Below, piece by piece: positions 1 to 6,167 of a stretch of DNA of 8,240 bases. The translations under genes were made by a program, and so were the position numbers. Within the stretch, counting starts at the first letter, position 1. Every line of letters starts with the position of its first letter. Source of the DNA: JBCCEV01 sp039030125 (GTDB lineage: Bacteria > Pseudomonadota > Gammaproteobacteria > Ga0077536); assembly GCA_039030125.1 (NCBI GenBank), contig JBCCEV010000173.1, positions 1 to 8,240 of the forward strand. The letters run 5' to 3'. Under the pieces are notes generated by a model. The model searched no databases. It was not told the DNA's origin and saw only the letters and a program-made list of their open reading frames with translations.

Positions 1-291
1 CGATGGTCCGGCGCCAAAACTCCGCTGGGTTTCTCCTTCGAGCCAGCGAAGCCCGTTGCGCACCGACTCATTCAAATCGTCATGGATATCACTACCGGCA
101 AGAATTGCGTTGCACGCTTCTGTGGTCACCACCACCGCAGGTGGCACCGGCATCTGTTGCGCGCTCATGCTCGCCACCGACCAGGCTTTGCCGCCAATAA
201 GCGCGCGATCCGGCACATCATCGCCGCTCAACGCCAACACGTAACGCCCGAGCATCATCGCCACTGCCCACACCCCGGCCGCTTCACGCAT
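1..291 (-). CDS. ppdK: Pyruvate, phosphate dikinase, N-terminal part (runs off left edge)
   Basis: PPDK interconverts pyruvate, ATP and phosphate with phosphoenolpyruvate, AMP and pyrophosphate in the cytoplasm. Only the first 97 residues, the start of the ATP-grasp nucleotide-binding domain, lie in the window. What is seen: an LIGGKAWSVASM segment at residues 31-42, matching the family's GGKGANLAEM ATP-binding loop with its Lys (here Lys35); MPVPPAVVVTTEACNAIL at 47-64, matching the usual PVPPGFTITTEAC; and GLRWLEGETQRSFG at 80-93, matching the GL..LE..TGK.FG segment found in PPDK rather than in PEP synthase. The ATG at 289-291 is the only usual start before an in-frame TAG about 25 bases upstream. 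No clear Shine-Dalgarno precedes it. The first 30 residues (MREAAGVWAVAMMLGRYVLA...) differ from the short N-terminus of plant and Clostridium enzymes. PEP synthase is the main alternative but fits the TTEACNA and LE.ET spacing less well. Confidence 0.8.
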   Translation of the reverse strand, partial: MREAAGVWAVAMMLGRYVLALSGDDVPDRALIGGKAWSVASMSAQQMPVPPAVVVTTEACNAILAGSDIHDDLNESVRNGLRWLEGETQRSFGAGPS

Positions 292-436
292 CTTGGTAAA
301 GAGTGCTGCACCACGCTAGAAACTATCCTCTGCTAGGGCCGCAATCGATCGTTGAGAGCGATTGGCCTAGTTGTGCCATCGAGCCTTTGCTCGAACGTGG
401 GGATCTTCCGCAATCGACGCCCCGCTTGAGGGCGAA
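292..436 (-). other. Untranslated stretch between terminator-like hairpin and ppdK start
   Basis: About 145 bases with no convincing gene on either strand. If ppdK is transcribed by read-through from the promoter near 517-545, this is its 5' leader. It holds a 10-base direct repeat CCGCAATCGA (plus-strand reading) at 339-348 and 408-417, and a weak hairpin at 342-364 (6-bp stem CAATCG/CGATTG, 11-base loop). A second small inverted repeat, GAGC..GCTCG, lies near 380-394. None of these matches a regulatory element I can name. Plus-strand reading frames here have no ribosome binding site and no family resemblance. Confidence 0.4.
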
Positions 437-469
437 AAGAAATAAAAACGGCTGCCGAAGCAGCCGTTT
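437..469 (-). terminator. Strong intrinsic terminator with UUCG tetraloop (minus strand)
   Basis: On the minus strand AAACGGCTGC pairs perfectly with GCAGCCGTTT (10 bp, 446-455 with 460-469) across a TTCG loop closed by C-G, the very stable cUUCGg type. It is followed by TTTTTATTTCTTTT. The U-tract lies only on the minus strand, so the direction is clear. No minus-strand gene ends just upstream, so it terminates a short non-coding transcript or acts as an attenuator before ppdK, whose start lies about 146 bases further on. Confidence 0.85.
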
Positions 470-510
470 CCGGCGCCGCGAATCTTTGGCGCCCCTCCCC
501 TGTCTTTGTG
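437..510 (-). ncRNA. Candidate short structured RNA or attenuated leader upstream of ppdK
   Basis: Inferred transcript of about 70-75 nt between the promoter-like element at 517-545 and the terminator at 437-469. It starts with a purine-rich single-stranded stretch (ACAAAGACAGGGGAGGGG). Next comes a 6-bp hairpin GGCGCC/GGCGCC (488-493 with 472-477, 10-base loop), and last the UUCG-capped terminator. A GNRA-type hairpin GCCG-GAAA-CGGC (463-474) would use part of both, so it could act as a competing antiterminator. No ATG, GTG or TTG with a Shine-Dalgarno occurs inside, so a leader peptide is unlikely. I recognise no known riboswitch or sRNA family. It may be a free sRNA or the leader of ppdK; the sequence alone does not decide. 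Confidence 0.4.
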
Positions 511-516
511 GGCGCG

Positions 517-545
517 ATCATAGGCGATTCTGCGCGGGCGATAAA
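517..545 (-). promoter_or_regulatory. Sigma-70-like promoter, minus strand
   Basis: Read on the minus strand: TTTATC (540-545), a 17-base spacer, then TATGAT (517-522), which matches 5 of 6 bases of the -10 consensus. The -35 is weak (3 of 6). Transcription would start near 510 and run toward the terminator at 437-469 and ppdK. The pairing with a strong terminator about 75 bases downstream and the lack of any gene between them support a real transcription unit. Confidence 0.45.
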
Positions 546-592
546 GCGACTGATTTGCTAATAAACTCGCGGCGACCGACAATTTGTCACGC

Positions 593-620
593 TTGCCGCA
601 GCGGTACCTAGCGATAGTAT
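593..620 (+). promoter_or_regulatory. Possible sigma-70 promoter for the 633-2854 gene cluster
   Basis: TTGCCG (593-598), a 16-base spacer and TAGTAT (615-620), each matching 4 of 6 consensus bases. The start point would be near 626-628, only a few bases before the TTG at 633, so the leader would be very short. This is weak evidence; other promoters further upstream are possible. Confidence 0.25.
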
Positions 621-632
621 TTGGGGGTCAAT

Positions 633-1616
633 TTGGATCGAATTTTAGGTTCCACCAACGAATTAGCGCCCGACGCCATTAAAACTCTGCTTAAAAAATA
701 TCTTCAAGACCCTGACGCTGGATTCAGTATCGGCGCCGTCGGCGCGCTCGCCGAGTTTCATAGCGACGAAGACCGGCAACAACTTTCCAAAGGCCTCGGA
801 ATTTCGTCCACTAAAGGCGCCATTCGTCTCGAGCGGCTTGATGATGCTCAAGCCATCGCATTCGAGACCTTGAGCGCGAAGCCTGATGCGTGGCAACACG
901 GGATCGCTATCTTCATTTCAAAAAGCGCGGCTGATGAGCCTCCCGATGTGCTCACTGAGTTGGGCGAAGACACCCAGGCAATCCAAGAAATCCATCGCCA
1001 CGAGCGTTTGTTTGATCTCGGCGTGGGCGTGGGAAACGCGCGGTTTTGTGTTCGTACCGGCGACCCCGATTTAATTAAGGCACTAAGAGCTTCGCTAGGT
1101 ACGAGAATCGTTGATGTGGAACACCCGCTAACCAAAGTGATTGTTGCCGCGAGTCCACATCGCGTTGTCTTCTCGCAGCTTGGCCGCATCGAGGTTTATC
1201 AGAAAATACCAATCCATCGAACACCCAGTGGCGCTCATACGCATCTACTGCCCAAGCTCGCCAAGCAAAAGCGAACCCATTTCAGTAACGTACCAATCCC
1301 ACCCGAGCACCAACCGGTGTTAACCGTGCACCCAGCGCATCCTCTATTCGATAACGCTGGTGAGCGCCGGACATTCAACGTGAGTTCTCACAACAAGTTT
1401 CAGACAATGTTGAAGGAACATGGACACAGCGATTACGTGTTCAGGAAAGAGCAAATTAATCACGCGGTTCTTCAGGGCGATGCGCCAACGGCGATGCCTC
1501 CTGCACGCACACCATTGCAGCGTCTCGCTACGCGGATTGCGCTGCGCCAACTGGCACATTTGAACCCTGCTGCGCTTGAGGGGTCTTTATGGTCCCAGCA
1601 TTTTAGAAACCCCTAG
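633..1616 (+). CDS. Conserved protein of unknown function with TPxGAHTHLLPKL motif
   Basis: Soluble 327-residue protein without signal peptide or membrane segment. I do not know its function. It resembles a family of uncharacterised proteobacterial proteins (possibly DUF6925, from memory) marked by a TPSGAHTHLLPKL block, here at residues 197-209, followed by RTHFSNVPIPPEHQPVLTVHP at 214-234. The many histidines of this block (HRTPSGAHTH, RTH, HPAHP) could bind a metal or act in catalysis; that is inference. The N-terminal part has GFSIGAVGALAEFH at 30-43. The start is uncertain: an in-frame TAG lies at 615-617, and only TTG codons at 621 and 633 remain. TTG 633 is preferred because GGGGGT at 623-628 resembles GGAGGT at a suitable distance; TTG 621 would add four residues. 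The next gene starts three bases after the stop, so the two are probably co-transcribed. Confidence 0.75.
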   Translation: MDRILGSTNELAPDAIKTLLKKYLQDPDAGFSIGAVGALAEFHSDEDRQQLSKGLGISSTKGAIRLERLDDAQAIAFETLSAKPDAWQHGIAIFISKSAADEPPDVLTELGEDTQAIQEIHRHERLFDLGVGVGNARFCVRTGDPDLIKALRASLGTRIVDVEHPLTKVIVAASPHRVVFSQLGRIEVYQKIPIHRTPSGAHTHLLPKLAKQKRTHFSNVPIPPEHQPVLTVHPAHPLFDNAGERRTFNVSSHNKFQTMLKEHGHSDYVFRKEQINHAVLQGDAPTAMPPARTPLQRLATRIALRQLAHLNPAALEGSLWSQHFRNP

Positions 1617-1619
1617 CCG

Positions 1620-2141
1620 GTGCTCGATATCCCGCTTTGCAAACCGCGAATATTACTGCTGCTTCTAGTGCTGGCGGAGAGTGCATCGGCCGCGCCTGAT
1701 GATCTACCCGACTTTAAATTCAGCGCGCCCCAGTTTTTCTCCGTGCCAGTTGCTGCAAGAAGCTTTCTGGGAACGACTTATGCTTACACCTCGGCCCGGG
1801 AAACCCGATTGTTTTTATCAGTGATCCCTATCGTCGATGTTGAACGAGAGTTCGGCCGTATCTCAGAACTAGATTGTGTTTCGCTGTTCTTGAACGAAGT
1901 CGCCTCAAGCCACAAAGGGTTTTTCTCCAACCTGCAACGGCGCCCGCTTCCCGTTGGTGATGCCAAGTTTGTACAGTTTCGCTGGAGCGGTGAAAGTGGC
2001 GGTATTGAAAAAACCGGTGTCTTGAGCTGCGGCGTGAGCGGCGGATGGTATTTGGTGGTTCACTTTTTGGATGAAATAAAAAGTGCAACCAACACTTTTC
2101 CTTTGATCCGGTCTGCATTGCGCACGTTGTCGCTGCCATGA
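1620..2141 (+). CDS. Small exported protein of unknown function
   Basis: Protein of 173 residues that I cannot assign to a family. The N-terminus is a typical Sec signal peptide: a charged start with Lys8 and Arg10, a hydrophobic core ILLLLLVLA at 11-19, then an ASA site at 22-24, predicting cleavage before APDDLP. No lipobox is seen. The mature part of about 149 residues has no further membrane segment and contains two cysteines (Cys86, Cys137) that could form a disulfide in the periplasm. The pattern of short hydrophobic strands (RLFLSVIPIV, KFVQFRWSG, GWYLVVHFL) suggests a small beta-rich domain. The start is GTG at 1620, three bases after the preceding stop and without a good ribosome binding site, so translational coupling is likely. 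Its TGA overlaps the ATG of the following transporter gene (ATGA). Function unknown; a role linked to the envelope is all that can be inferred. Confidence 0.7.
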   Translation: MLDIPLCKPRILLLLLVLAESASAAPDDLPDFKFSAPQFFSVPVAARSFLGTTYAYTSARETRLFLSVIPIVDVEREFGRISELDCVSLFLNEVASSHKGFFSNLQRRPLPVGDAKFVQFRWSGESGGIEKTGVLSCGVSGGWYLVVHFLDEIKSATNTFPLIRSALRTLSLP

Positions 2142-2854
2142 GCGCCGCTCCTCAATATCGCTACGTCGATCTCATCATGGCCGGATTCGTGGCCGTGCTC
2201 TTGTGTTCAAATCTCATTGGGCCTGCCAAGGTCTGCGAGCTCGAATTACCTCTAATTGGCGTAATGCTGACCTTCGGCGCCGGTAATTTGTTCTTTCCCA
2301 TCAGCTATATCTTCGGCGATATTCTTACCGAGGTTTATGGTTACGCGCGGGCGCGCCGGGTTATTTGGGCGGGGTTCGGTGCGATGATCTTCGCCAGCGT
2401 TATGGCCCAGGTTGTGATCCACATGCCGGCCAGTCCAAACGAGCCTTACAACGAGGTCCTGCAACCCGCCATCGAGACCGTATTTGGCGGTACCTGGAGG
2501 ATTGTTATCGCTTCGATCATCGCCTTCTGGGTCGGCGATTTTGTCAACGCTTTTGTACTGGCTAAGATGAAAGTCTGGTCCAATGGTCGGCATCTATGGA
2601 TGCGAACGATCGGTTCAACCATTGCCGGCCAAGGGATCGACAGCCTGCTGTTTTATCCCATCGCGTTTTACGGGATTTGGAGCAATGAGATTCTGCTCAC
2701 CGTGCTGTTATTTAATTTCGGCTTCAAAACAGCCGTAGAAGCCGTAATGACCCCGGCGACCTACGTCGCGGTGGGCTTTCTAAAACGCGTTGAGTCTGCC
2801 GACCACTACGATCGCGACACTAACTTCACACCCTTCTCGCTCAGCGATCACTAA
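2138..2854 (+). CDS. yhhQ: Queuosine precursor transporter, YhhQ/VUT (DUF165) family
   Basis: Inner-membrane protein of 238 residues. YhhQ family members take up 7-deazaguanine precursors of the tRNA base queuosine (preQ0/preQ1). Family signatures seen: FPISYIFGDILTEVYGYARA at 53-72, the hallmark block of the family; FWVGDFVNAFVLAKMKVW at 130-147; and RTIGSTIAGQGIDSLLF at 156-172. About six hydrophobic segments can be drawn (roughly 12-29, 38-60, 76-94, 121-142, 163-180, 185-213). Length fits the family. The ATG at 2138 overlaps the TGA of the exported-protein gene and has no Shine-Dalgarno, so coupled translation is likely. No queuosine biosynthesis gene and no preQ1 riboswitch is visible nearby. 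Family assignment is secure; the exact substrate (preQ0, preQ1 or queuine) cannot be read from sequence. Confidence 0.92.
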   Translation: MSAAPQYRYVDLIMAGFVAVLLCSNLIGPAKVCELELPLIGVMLTFGAGNLFFPISYIFGDILTEVYGYARARRVIWAGFGAMIFASVMAQVVIHMPASPNEPYNEVLQPAIETVFGGTWRIVIASIIAFWVGDFVNAFVLAKMKVWSNGRHLWMRTIGSTIAGQGIDSLLFYPIAFYGIWSNEILLTVLLFNFGFKTAVEAVMTPATYVAVGFLKRVESADHYDRDTNFTPFSLSDH

Positions 2855-2872
2855 GGACAAGCACGGACACCC

Positions 2873-3841
2873 TCAATCCGCTACCGGGTTACTAACCTCA
2901 AGGGGCCCAAGATTTTGCAATGCGTGGCGGCACAGGAAAGCCAGACCAACGATCACCACCGAGCCAAACAGAAATAACTGCGATGCGGTAGACGCCACGA
3001 TGCCAACCGATTCGGAAAGTCCGAACGCTGTCATGGCTATGGCGAACACCAATTGATAGGTTCCCAAGTACCCGGGCGCCGTCGGCACCAAGGTGCTAAG
3101 CGATACCGCCCCCATCAGCAGTATCGCCTGCCACAGACTTAGCGATACCGATAACGCGAGGAAAATCCAAATGAGCGCGTAGGTCTCAAGCGCCCAGATG
3201 ACGATAGTCAGCCCACTGGCCGCAAGCGCCGAGGAGCGATTAAGCGTGCCCAGACCAATGCGAAAGTCATCGAGAATCAACCGCGCTTTATCGGGCATCG
3301 GGATCCGGTTAAGACCGCCGGAGCGCAACGCGACAACGCCGAAAATCACCGCCCCAACCAACGCCATCGCATTCATTGCGATGACTTCAAAGGTGGGAAC
3401 TTGATTGGCGCCTTGGGTTATGTGTGTGAGCCATAGCCCGCTTACCAGCAACACCAGAATGGCGCAAAAATCGAGGATGCGCTCAATCAAAATCGAGCCA
3501 AATACCCGCGCCCGGCCAAGCTTCAATATCCGTTTCGCGTAGACCGCGCGAAACACTTCGCCCAGACGCGCGGGCAACAGATTATTGACCGCGTAGCCAA
3601 CCACCAAGGTCTCGGCGACACCGCTGAATTGGACAGGATGGATCTCGCGAAGCAATAAGAACCAACGTGACGCGCGAACCAACATCGCCAGCCAGTAAAC
3701 CGCGATGGCCACGCTGATGGCGGAAAAATTCATCGACGCGATCAAGGCCGCAAGCTCGGCTATGGTGACGCCACGCAAAGAAACCCAAAGGAAAAGGCCA
3801 CCGATTGCGATCCCAAAAAAGCCAAGAAAAAGCTTCTTCAA
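2873..3841 (-). CDS. UPF0104 / LPG-synthase-type flippase-like membrane protein
   Basis: Polytopic inner-membrane protein of 322 residues, of the family that includes the membrane part of lysylphosphatidylglycerol synthase and AglD-like proteins (flippase-like domain). Signatures seen, numbered from the TTG at 3841: RASRW at 56-60, GYAVNNLLPARLGEVFRA at 82-99, SILIERILD at 116-124 and VPTAPGYLGTYQ at 252-263, with about eight hydrophobic segments between them. There is no C-terminal aminoacyl-transferase domain, so it is not a full MprF. Start choice: TTG at 3839-3841 has GAGGCGG six bases upstream and gives MKKLFLGFFG; a TTG at 3854-3856 would add five residues but has no binding site. It follows the glycosyltransferase gene by only 17 bases, so the two likely form one operon. 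Moving or helping synthesis of a polyprenyl-linked sugar is inferred from the pairing. It converges on yhhQ with 18 bases between the stops. Confidence 0.85.
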   Translation of the reverse strand: MKKLFLGFFGIAIGGLFLWVSLRGVTIAELAALIASMNFSAISVAIAVYWLAMLVRASRWFLLLREIHPVQFSGVAETLVVGYAVNNLLPARLGEVFRAVYAKRILKLGRARVFGSILIERILDFCAILVLLVSGLWLTHITQGANQVPTFEVIAMNAMALVGAVIFGVVALRSGGLNRIPMPDKARLILDDFRIGLGTLNRSSALAASGLTIVIWALETYALIWIFLALSVSLSLWQAILLMGAVSLSTLVPTAPGYLGTYQLVFAIAMTAFGLSESVGIVASTASQLFLFGSVVIVGLAFLCRHALQNLGPLEVSNPVAD

Positions 3842-3858
3842 GTCGGTCCGCCTCAAGC

Positions 3859-4626
3859 TTAGGTGGCTATCCGGTATTTGAAGAGATACCAGAGCGCTTT
3901 CACACCATCTTTCCAGTTGATCTTTTTACCCTCGTGATAGGTCCGCCCGTAGTAAGCGATGCCAACCTCATAGATGCGCCAGTGTCGGGCCAGCGCGACC
4001 TGCGCGCTGAACTGAACTTCAAAACCAAAATCGTTAGCGCTGATACGCAGAGAATCTTTAACTTCCCGCGTAAACATCTTGTAGCAAACTTCGATATCAC
4101 TGAGCGTCTGATCGTAGAGGGAGTTGAATAGAAACGAGATCAAACGATTGGCCATAAAGTGATGGAAATACAAAGCGCGGTGGGGGCGTCCATAAAATCG
4201 CGATCCGTAGACAACATCCGCGACCTTTCGATGCGCAATCAAATCGTACATTTCCCGCCAGTCTTGCGGATCGTACTCAAGATCCGCGTCCTGGATCACG
4301 ATGACATCACCGCTGGCTTCTCGCAAACCGGTTTGCAGCGCACCGCCTTTCCCGCGGTTGCGTTCGTGAAAAATCACCGCGAAAGAAAACTCGCAATCGC
4401 CGCCACCGACAACAATCTTGCCATCGCCGTCGAGCGAGATCGCGGCGTCTGTCTTAGCGAGGTCTTTAACGTTGTCGGTGAGCCATTCGCGAGTTCCATC
4501 ACTTGAACCATCGTCGACCACGATGATCTCTTTGACGACGTCGGGGAGCGCGTTAACAACGTTAACCAGGCACGGTCCAATCGTGTGAATTTCGTTGTAC
4601 GCGGGAATTAATACAGTCAGTTTCAT
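3859..4626 (-). CDS. Family 2 glycosyltransferase, polyprenyl-phosphate sugar synthase type
   Basis: GT-A fold enzyme of 255 residues expected to transfer a sugar from a nucleotide donor, most likely to a polyprenyl phosphate, at the cytoplasmic face of the membrane. Motifs: LTVLIPAYNE at 3-12, IIVVDDGSSDGT at 34-45 (nucleotide binding), ERNRGKGGALQTG at 88-100, IQDADLEYDP at 111-120 (metal-binding DxD type), SDIEVCYKMF at 176-185, FGFEVQ at 200-205 and RTYHEGKKINWKDG at 228-241. The last three blocks are typical of the dolichol-phosphate-mannose-synthase-like branch. No C-terminal membrane segments are present, so membrane work may fall to the flippase-like protein encoded next. Odd point: residues about 57-82 form an insertion (DGDGKIVVGGGDCEFSFAV) between the second strand region and the ERNRGKG block, longer than usual. 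ATG at 4626 has GAAGAG upstream. Sugar and lipid acceptor cannot be told. Confidence 0.88.
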   Translation of the reverse strand: MKLTVLIPAYNEIHTIGPCLVNVVNALPDVVKEIIVVDDGSSDGTREWLTDNVKDLAKTDAAISLDGDGKIVVGGGDCEFSFAVIFHERNRGKGGALQTGLREASGDVIVIQDADLEYDPQDWREMYDLIAHRKVADVVYGSRFYGRPHRALYFHHFMANRLISFLFNSLYDQTLSDIEVCYKMFTREVKDSLRISANDFGFEVQFSAQVALARHWRIYEVGIAYYGRTYHEGKKINWKDGVKALWYLFKYRIAT

Positions 4627-4681
4627 TGTTTCTCTTCTTATTTAGCCGCCCTTGGCACCGCTGTGGTCCACCCGAGTACCT

Positions 4682-4709
4682 AATCTAAGCACTACTTTTG
4701 AATCACCAA
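4682..4709 (-). promoter_or_regulatory. Weak candidate promoter for the glycosyltransferase-flippase operon
   Basis: On the minus strand TTGGTG (4704-4709), a 16-base spacer and TAGATT (4682-4687), about 3 and 4 matches to the sigma-70 consensus. It lies in the 173-base gap between the amtB terminator and the glycosyltransferase start, where a promoter for the operon is expected. Nothing else in that gap is recognisable. Confidence 0.2.
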
Positions 4710-4799
4710 CGGAACTGGTTGGCAATCGGACACAATCAAGAACACGTCAGATTTAAGTGCCTTAGGCCAAGAAAATCAAAATTTGTGTTCGAGCAGCGC

Positions 4800-4829
4800 A
4801 AAAAAAAAGGGCAGCCTAAGCTGCCCTTT
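4800..4829 (-). terminator. Intrinsic terminator of amtB
   Basis: On the minus strand AAAGGGCAGC pairs perfectly with GCTGCCCTTT (4820-4829 with 4806-4815, 10 bp, loop TTAG), and the stem runs directly into nine T residues (4808-4800). It starts about 20 bases after the amtB stop, so it ends the amtB message and separates it from the downstream glycosyltransferase operon. Confidence 0.92.
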
Positions 4830-4850
4830 AAGTTCCTTAGAAAGCTCTGA

Positions 4851-6167
4851 TTAGGCTGAGCTTGGCGCCGGCGTTGAAGCCATAGCCGCCGCGGCCGCGC
4901 CTCCTGGCGGGGGCGTGCCCGATGCTTCGGCACCGGCAACGAACTCGGGGTAGGCTTGCAGTCCGCACTCCGCGATGTCCAGACCTTCGGTCTCCTCAAC
5001 CTCCGACACTCGGATGCCCATGGTGAACTTGAGGATCATCCACACCACAATCGAGGTACCGAATACCCAAGCGAAAATCACGCCGATCCCCATGAGCTGA
5101 GCACCAAAACTTGCATCGCCGTTGGTAAAGCAGACCGCGATCAATCCCCAGATACCTACTGAGCCGTGCGCTGAGATAGCGCCAACCGGGTCGTCGATTT
5201 TGAGCTTGTCGAGGGTCACGACAGAGAACACAACAATCACGCCGCCGACCGCGCCAATCAACGTCGCCGCGAACGGAGTCGGTGTTAACGGTTCAGCGGT
5301 GATCGCAACGAGCCCCGCAATTGCCCCGTTTAGAACCATCGTCAAGTCGGCTTTACCGAACATAAGGCGCGACACGATGGCGGCTGCAACGGCGCCACCG
5401 GCGGCCGCCGCGTTCGTGTTGACGAACACTAATGCGACCGCGTTCGCCTCAGCGACGTTTGAAACCATAAGTTCCGAACCGCCGTTAAATCCGAACCATC
5501 CAAGCCACAGAATGAAGGTGCCCAAGCATGCGAGCGGCATGTTGGCACCCGGCAACGCGTTCAGTTGGCCGTCCGCGGTGTACTTGCCAAGCCTAGGACC
5601 GAGCAGCAACACACCCGCTAAGGCAGCGGATGCACCTGTCAGGTGCACCACACCTGAACCCGCGAAGTCCAAGAATCCATTCGCATCGAGGAAGCCACCG
5701 CCCCATTTCCAGAAACCTTGTACCGGATAGATGAAACCGGTCATCACGATAGCGAAGAGCAAAAACGCCCAGAGTTTCATCCGCTCCGCGACCGCGCCCG
5801 ACACAATGGACATTGCGGTAGCAACGAAGACAACCTGGAAGAAGAAGTCCGAGAGAACCGAGTAGTAAGGCGCGTCTTCCTCCGCCAGGACCGCTTCTAA
5901 AGCGTTGTCCTCACCGATCCCCATCGCAAATCCTGGGAATAACCCTTCCCAGCCGCCGTACATGATTTGATAACCACATACTAAATACATGATGCACGCA
6001 ATGCTGTAGAGCAGTACGTTCTTCGTTAGGATTTCTGCCGTATGTTTGGCTCTCACCAGCCCGGATTCGAGCATGGCAAAACCGGCAGCCATCCACATCA
6101 CTAACGCACCCGATACAAGGAAATAAAACGTATCTAGGGCGTAGCTCAGTTCTTTAATAGCTTCCAT
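4851..6167 (-). CDS. amtB: Ammonium channel AmtB (Amt/MEP/Rh family)
   Basis: Trimeric inner-membrane channel of 438 residues that conducts ammonium/ammonia into the cell. The twin pore histidines are present: His175 in GVVHLTG and His334 in SAHGSVGIWG. Other family blocks: MLESGLVRAKHTAEILTKN at 32-50, WGGGFLDANGFLDFAGSG at 155-172, WLGWFGFNGGS at 221-231, NTNAAAAGGA at 250-259, LNGAIAGLVAIT at 279-290 and DDPVGAISAHG at 325-335. The cytoplasmic tail VSEVEETEGLDIAECGLQAYPEF (387-409) carries the GLD..E.G..AYP pattern that docks the PII protein GlnK. After it comes a 29-residue Ala/Pro/Ser-rich extension without family resemblance. No classical cleavable signal peptide is obvious at the N-terminus. 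ATG at 6167 has GAGGTG six bases upstream (6174-6179). It is monocistronic: its own sigma-54 promoter lies upstream and a terminator downstream. glnK, usually its partner gene, is not adjacent. Confidence 0.96.
   Translation of the reverse strand: MEAIKELSYALDTFYFLVSGALVMWMAAGFAMLESGLVRAKHTAEILTKNVLLYSIACIMYLVCGYQIMYGGWEGLFPGFAMGIGEDNALEAVLAEEDAPYYSVLSDFFFQVVFVATAMSIVSGAVAERMKLWAFLLFAIVMTGFIYPVQGFWKWGGGFLDANGFLDFAGSGVVHLTGASAALAGVLLLGPRLGKYTADGQLNALPGANMPLACLGTFILWLGWFGFNGGSELMVSNVAEANAVALVFVNTNAAAAGGAVAAAIVSRLMFGKADLTMVLNGAIAGLVAITAEPLTPTPFAATLIGAVGGVIVVFSVVTLDKLKIDDPVGAISAHGSVGIWGLIAVCFTNGDASFGAQLMGIGVIFAWVFGTSIVVWMILKFTMGIRVSEVEETEGLDIAECGLQAYPEFVAGAEASGTPPPGGAAAAAMASTPAPSSA

Noticed and set aside
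3..336. Three plus-strand open frames over the ppdK start
   Set aside because: Antisense shadows of the minus-strand PPDK frame, which has clear family motifs.
333..582. Two overlapping minus-strand open frames of 62 and 71 codons upstream of ppdK
   Set aside because: They run straight through the terminator hairpin, and the ATG of the shorter one overlaps the -10 element, so it would not be in the transcript. No binding site and no family resemblance.
303..611. Plus-strand open frame of 102 codons in the intergenic region
   Set aside because: Arg/Cys/Pro-rich composition typical of a chance frame, no Shine-Dalgarno, and it crosses the minus-strand terminator and promoter.
1828..2139. Minus-strand frame of 103 codons inside the exported-protein gene
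   Set aside because: Arg/His-rich shadow; the plus frame has a signal peptide and is coupled to yhhQ.
2100..2200. preQ1 riboswitch in front of yhhQ
   Set aside because: yhhQ overlaps the preceding coding sequence and no preQ1 aptamer pattern or terminator is seen there.
5122..5730. Plus-strand frame of 202 codons antisense to amtB
   Set aside because: Ala/Pro/Thr-rich antisense shadow of conserved Gly/Ala membrane segments of AmtB; no binding site.
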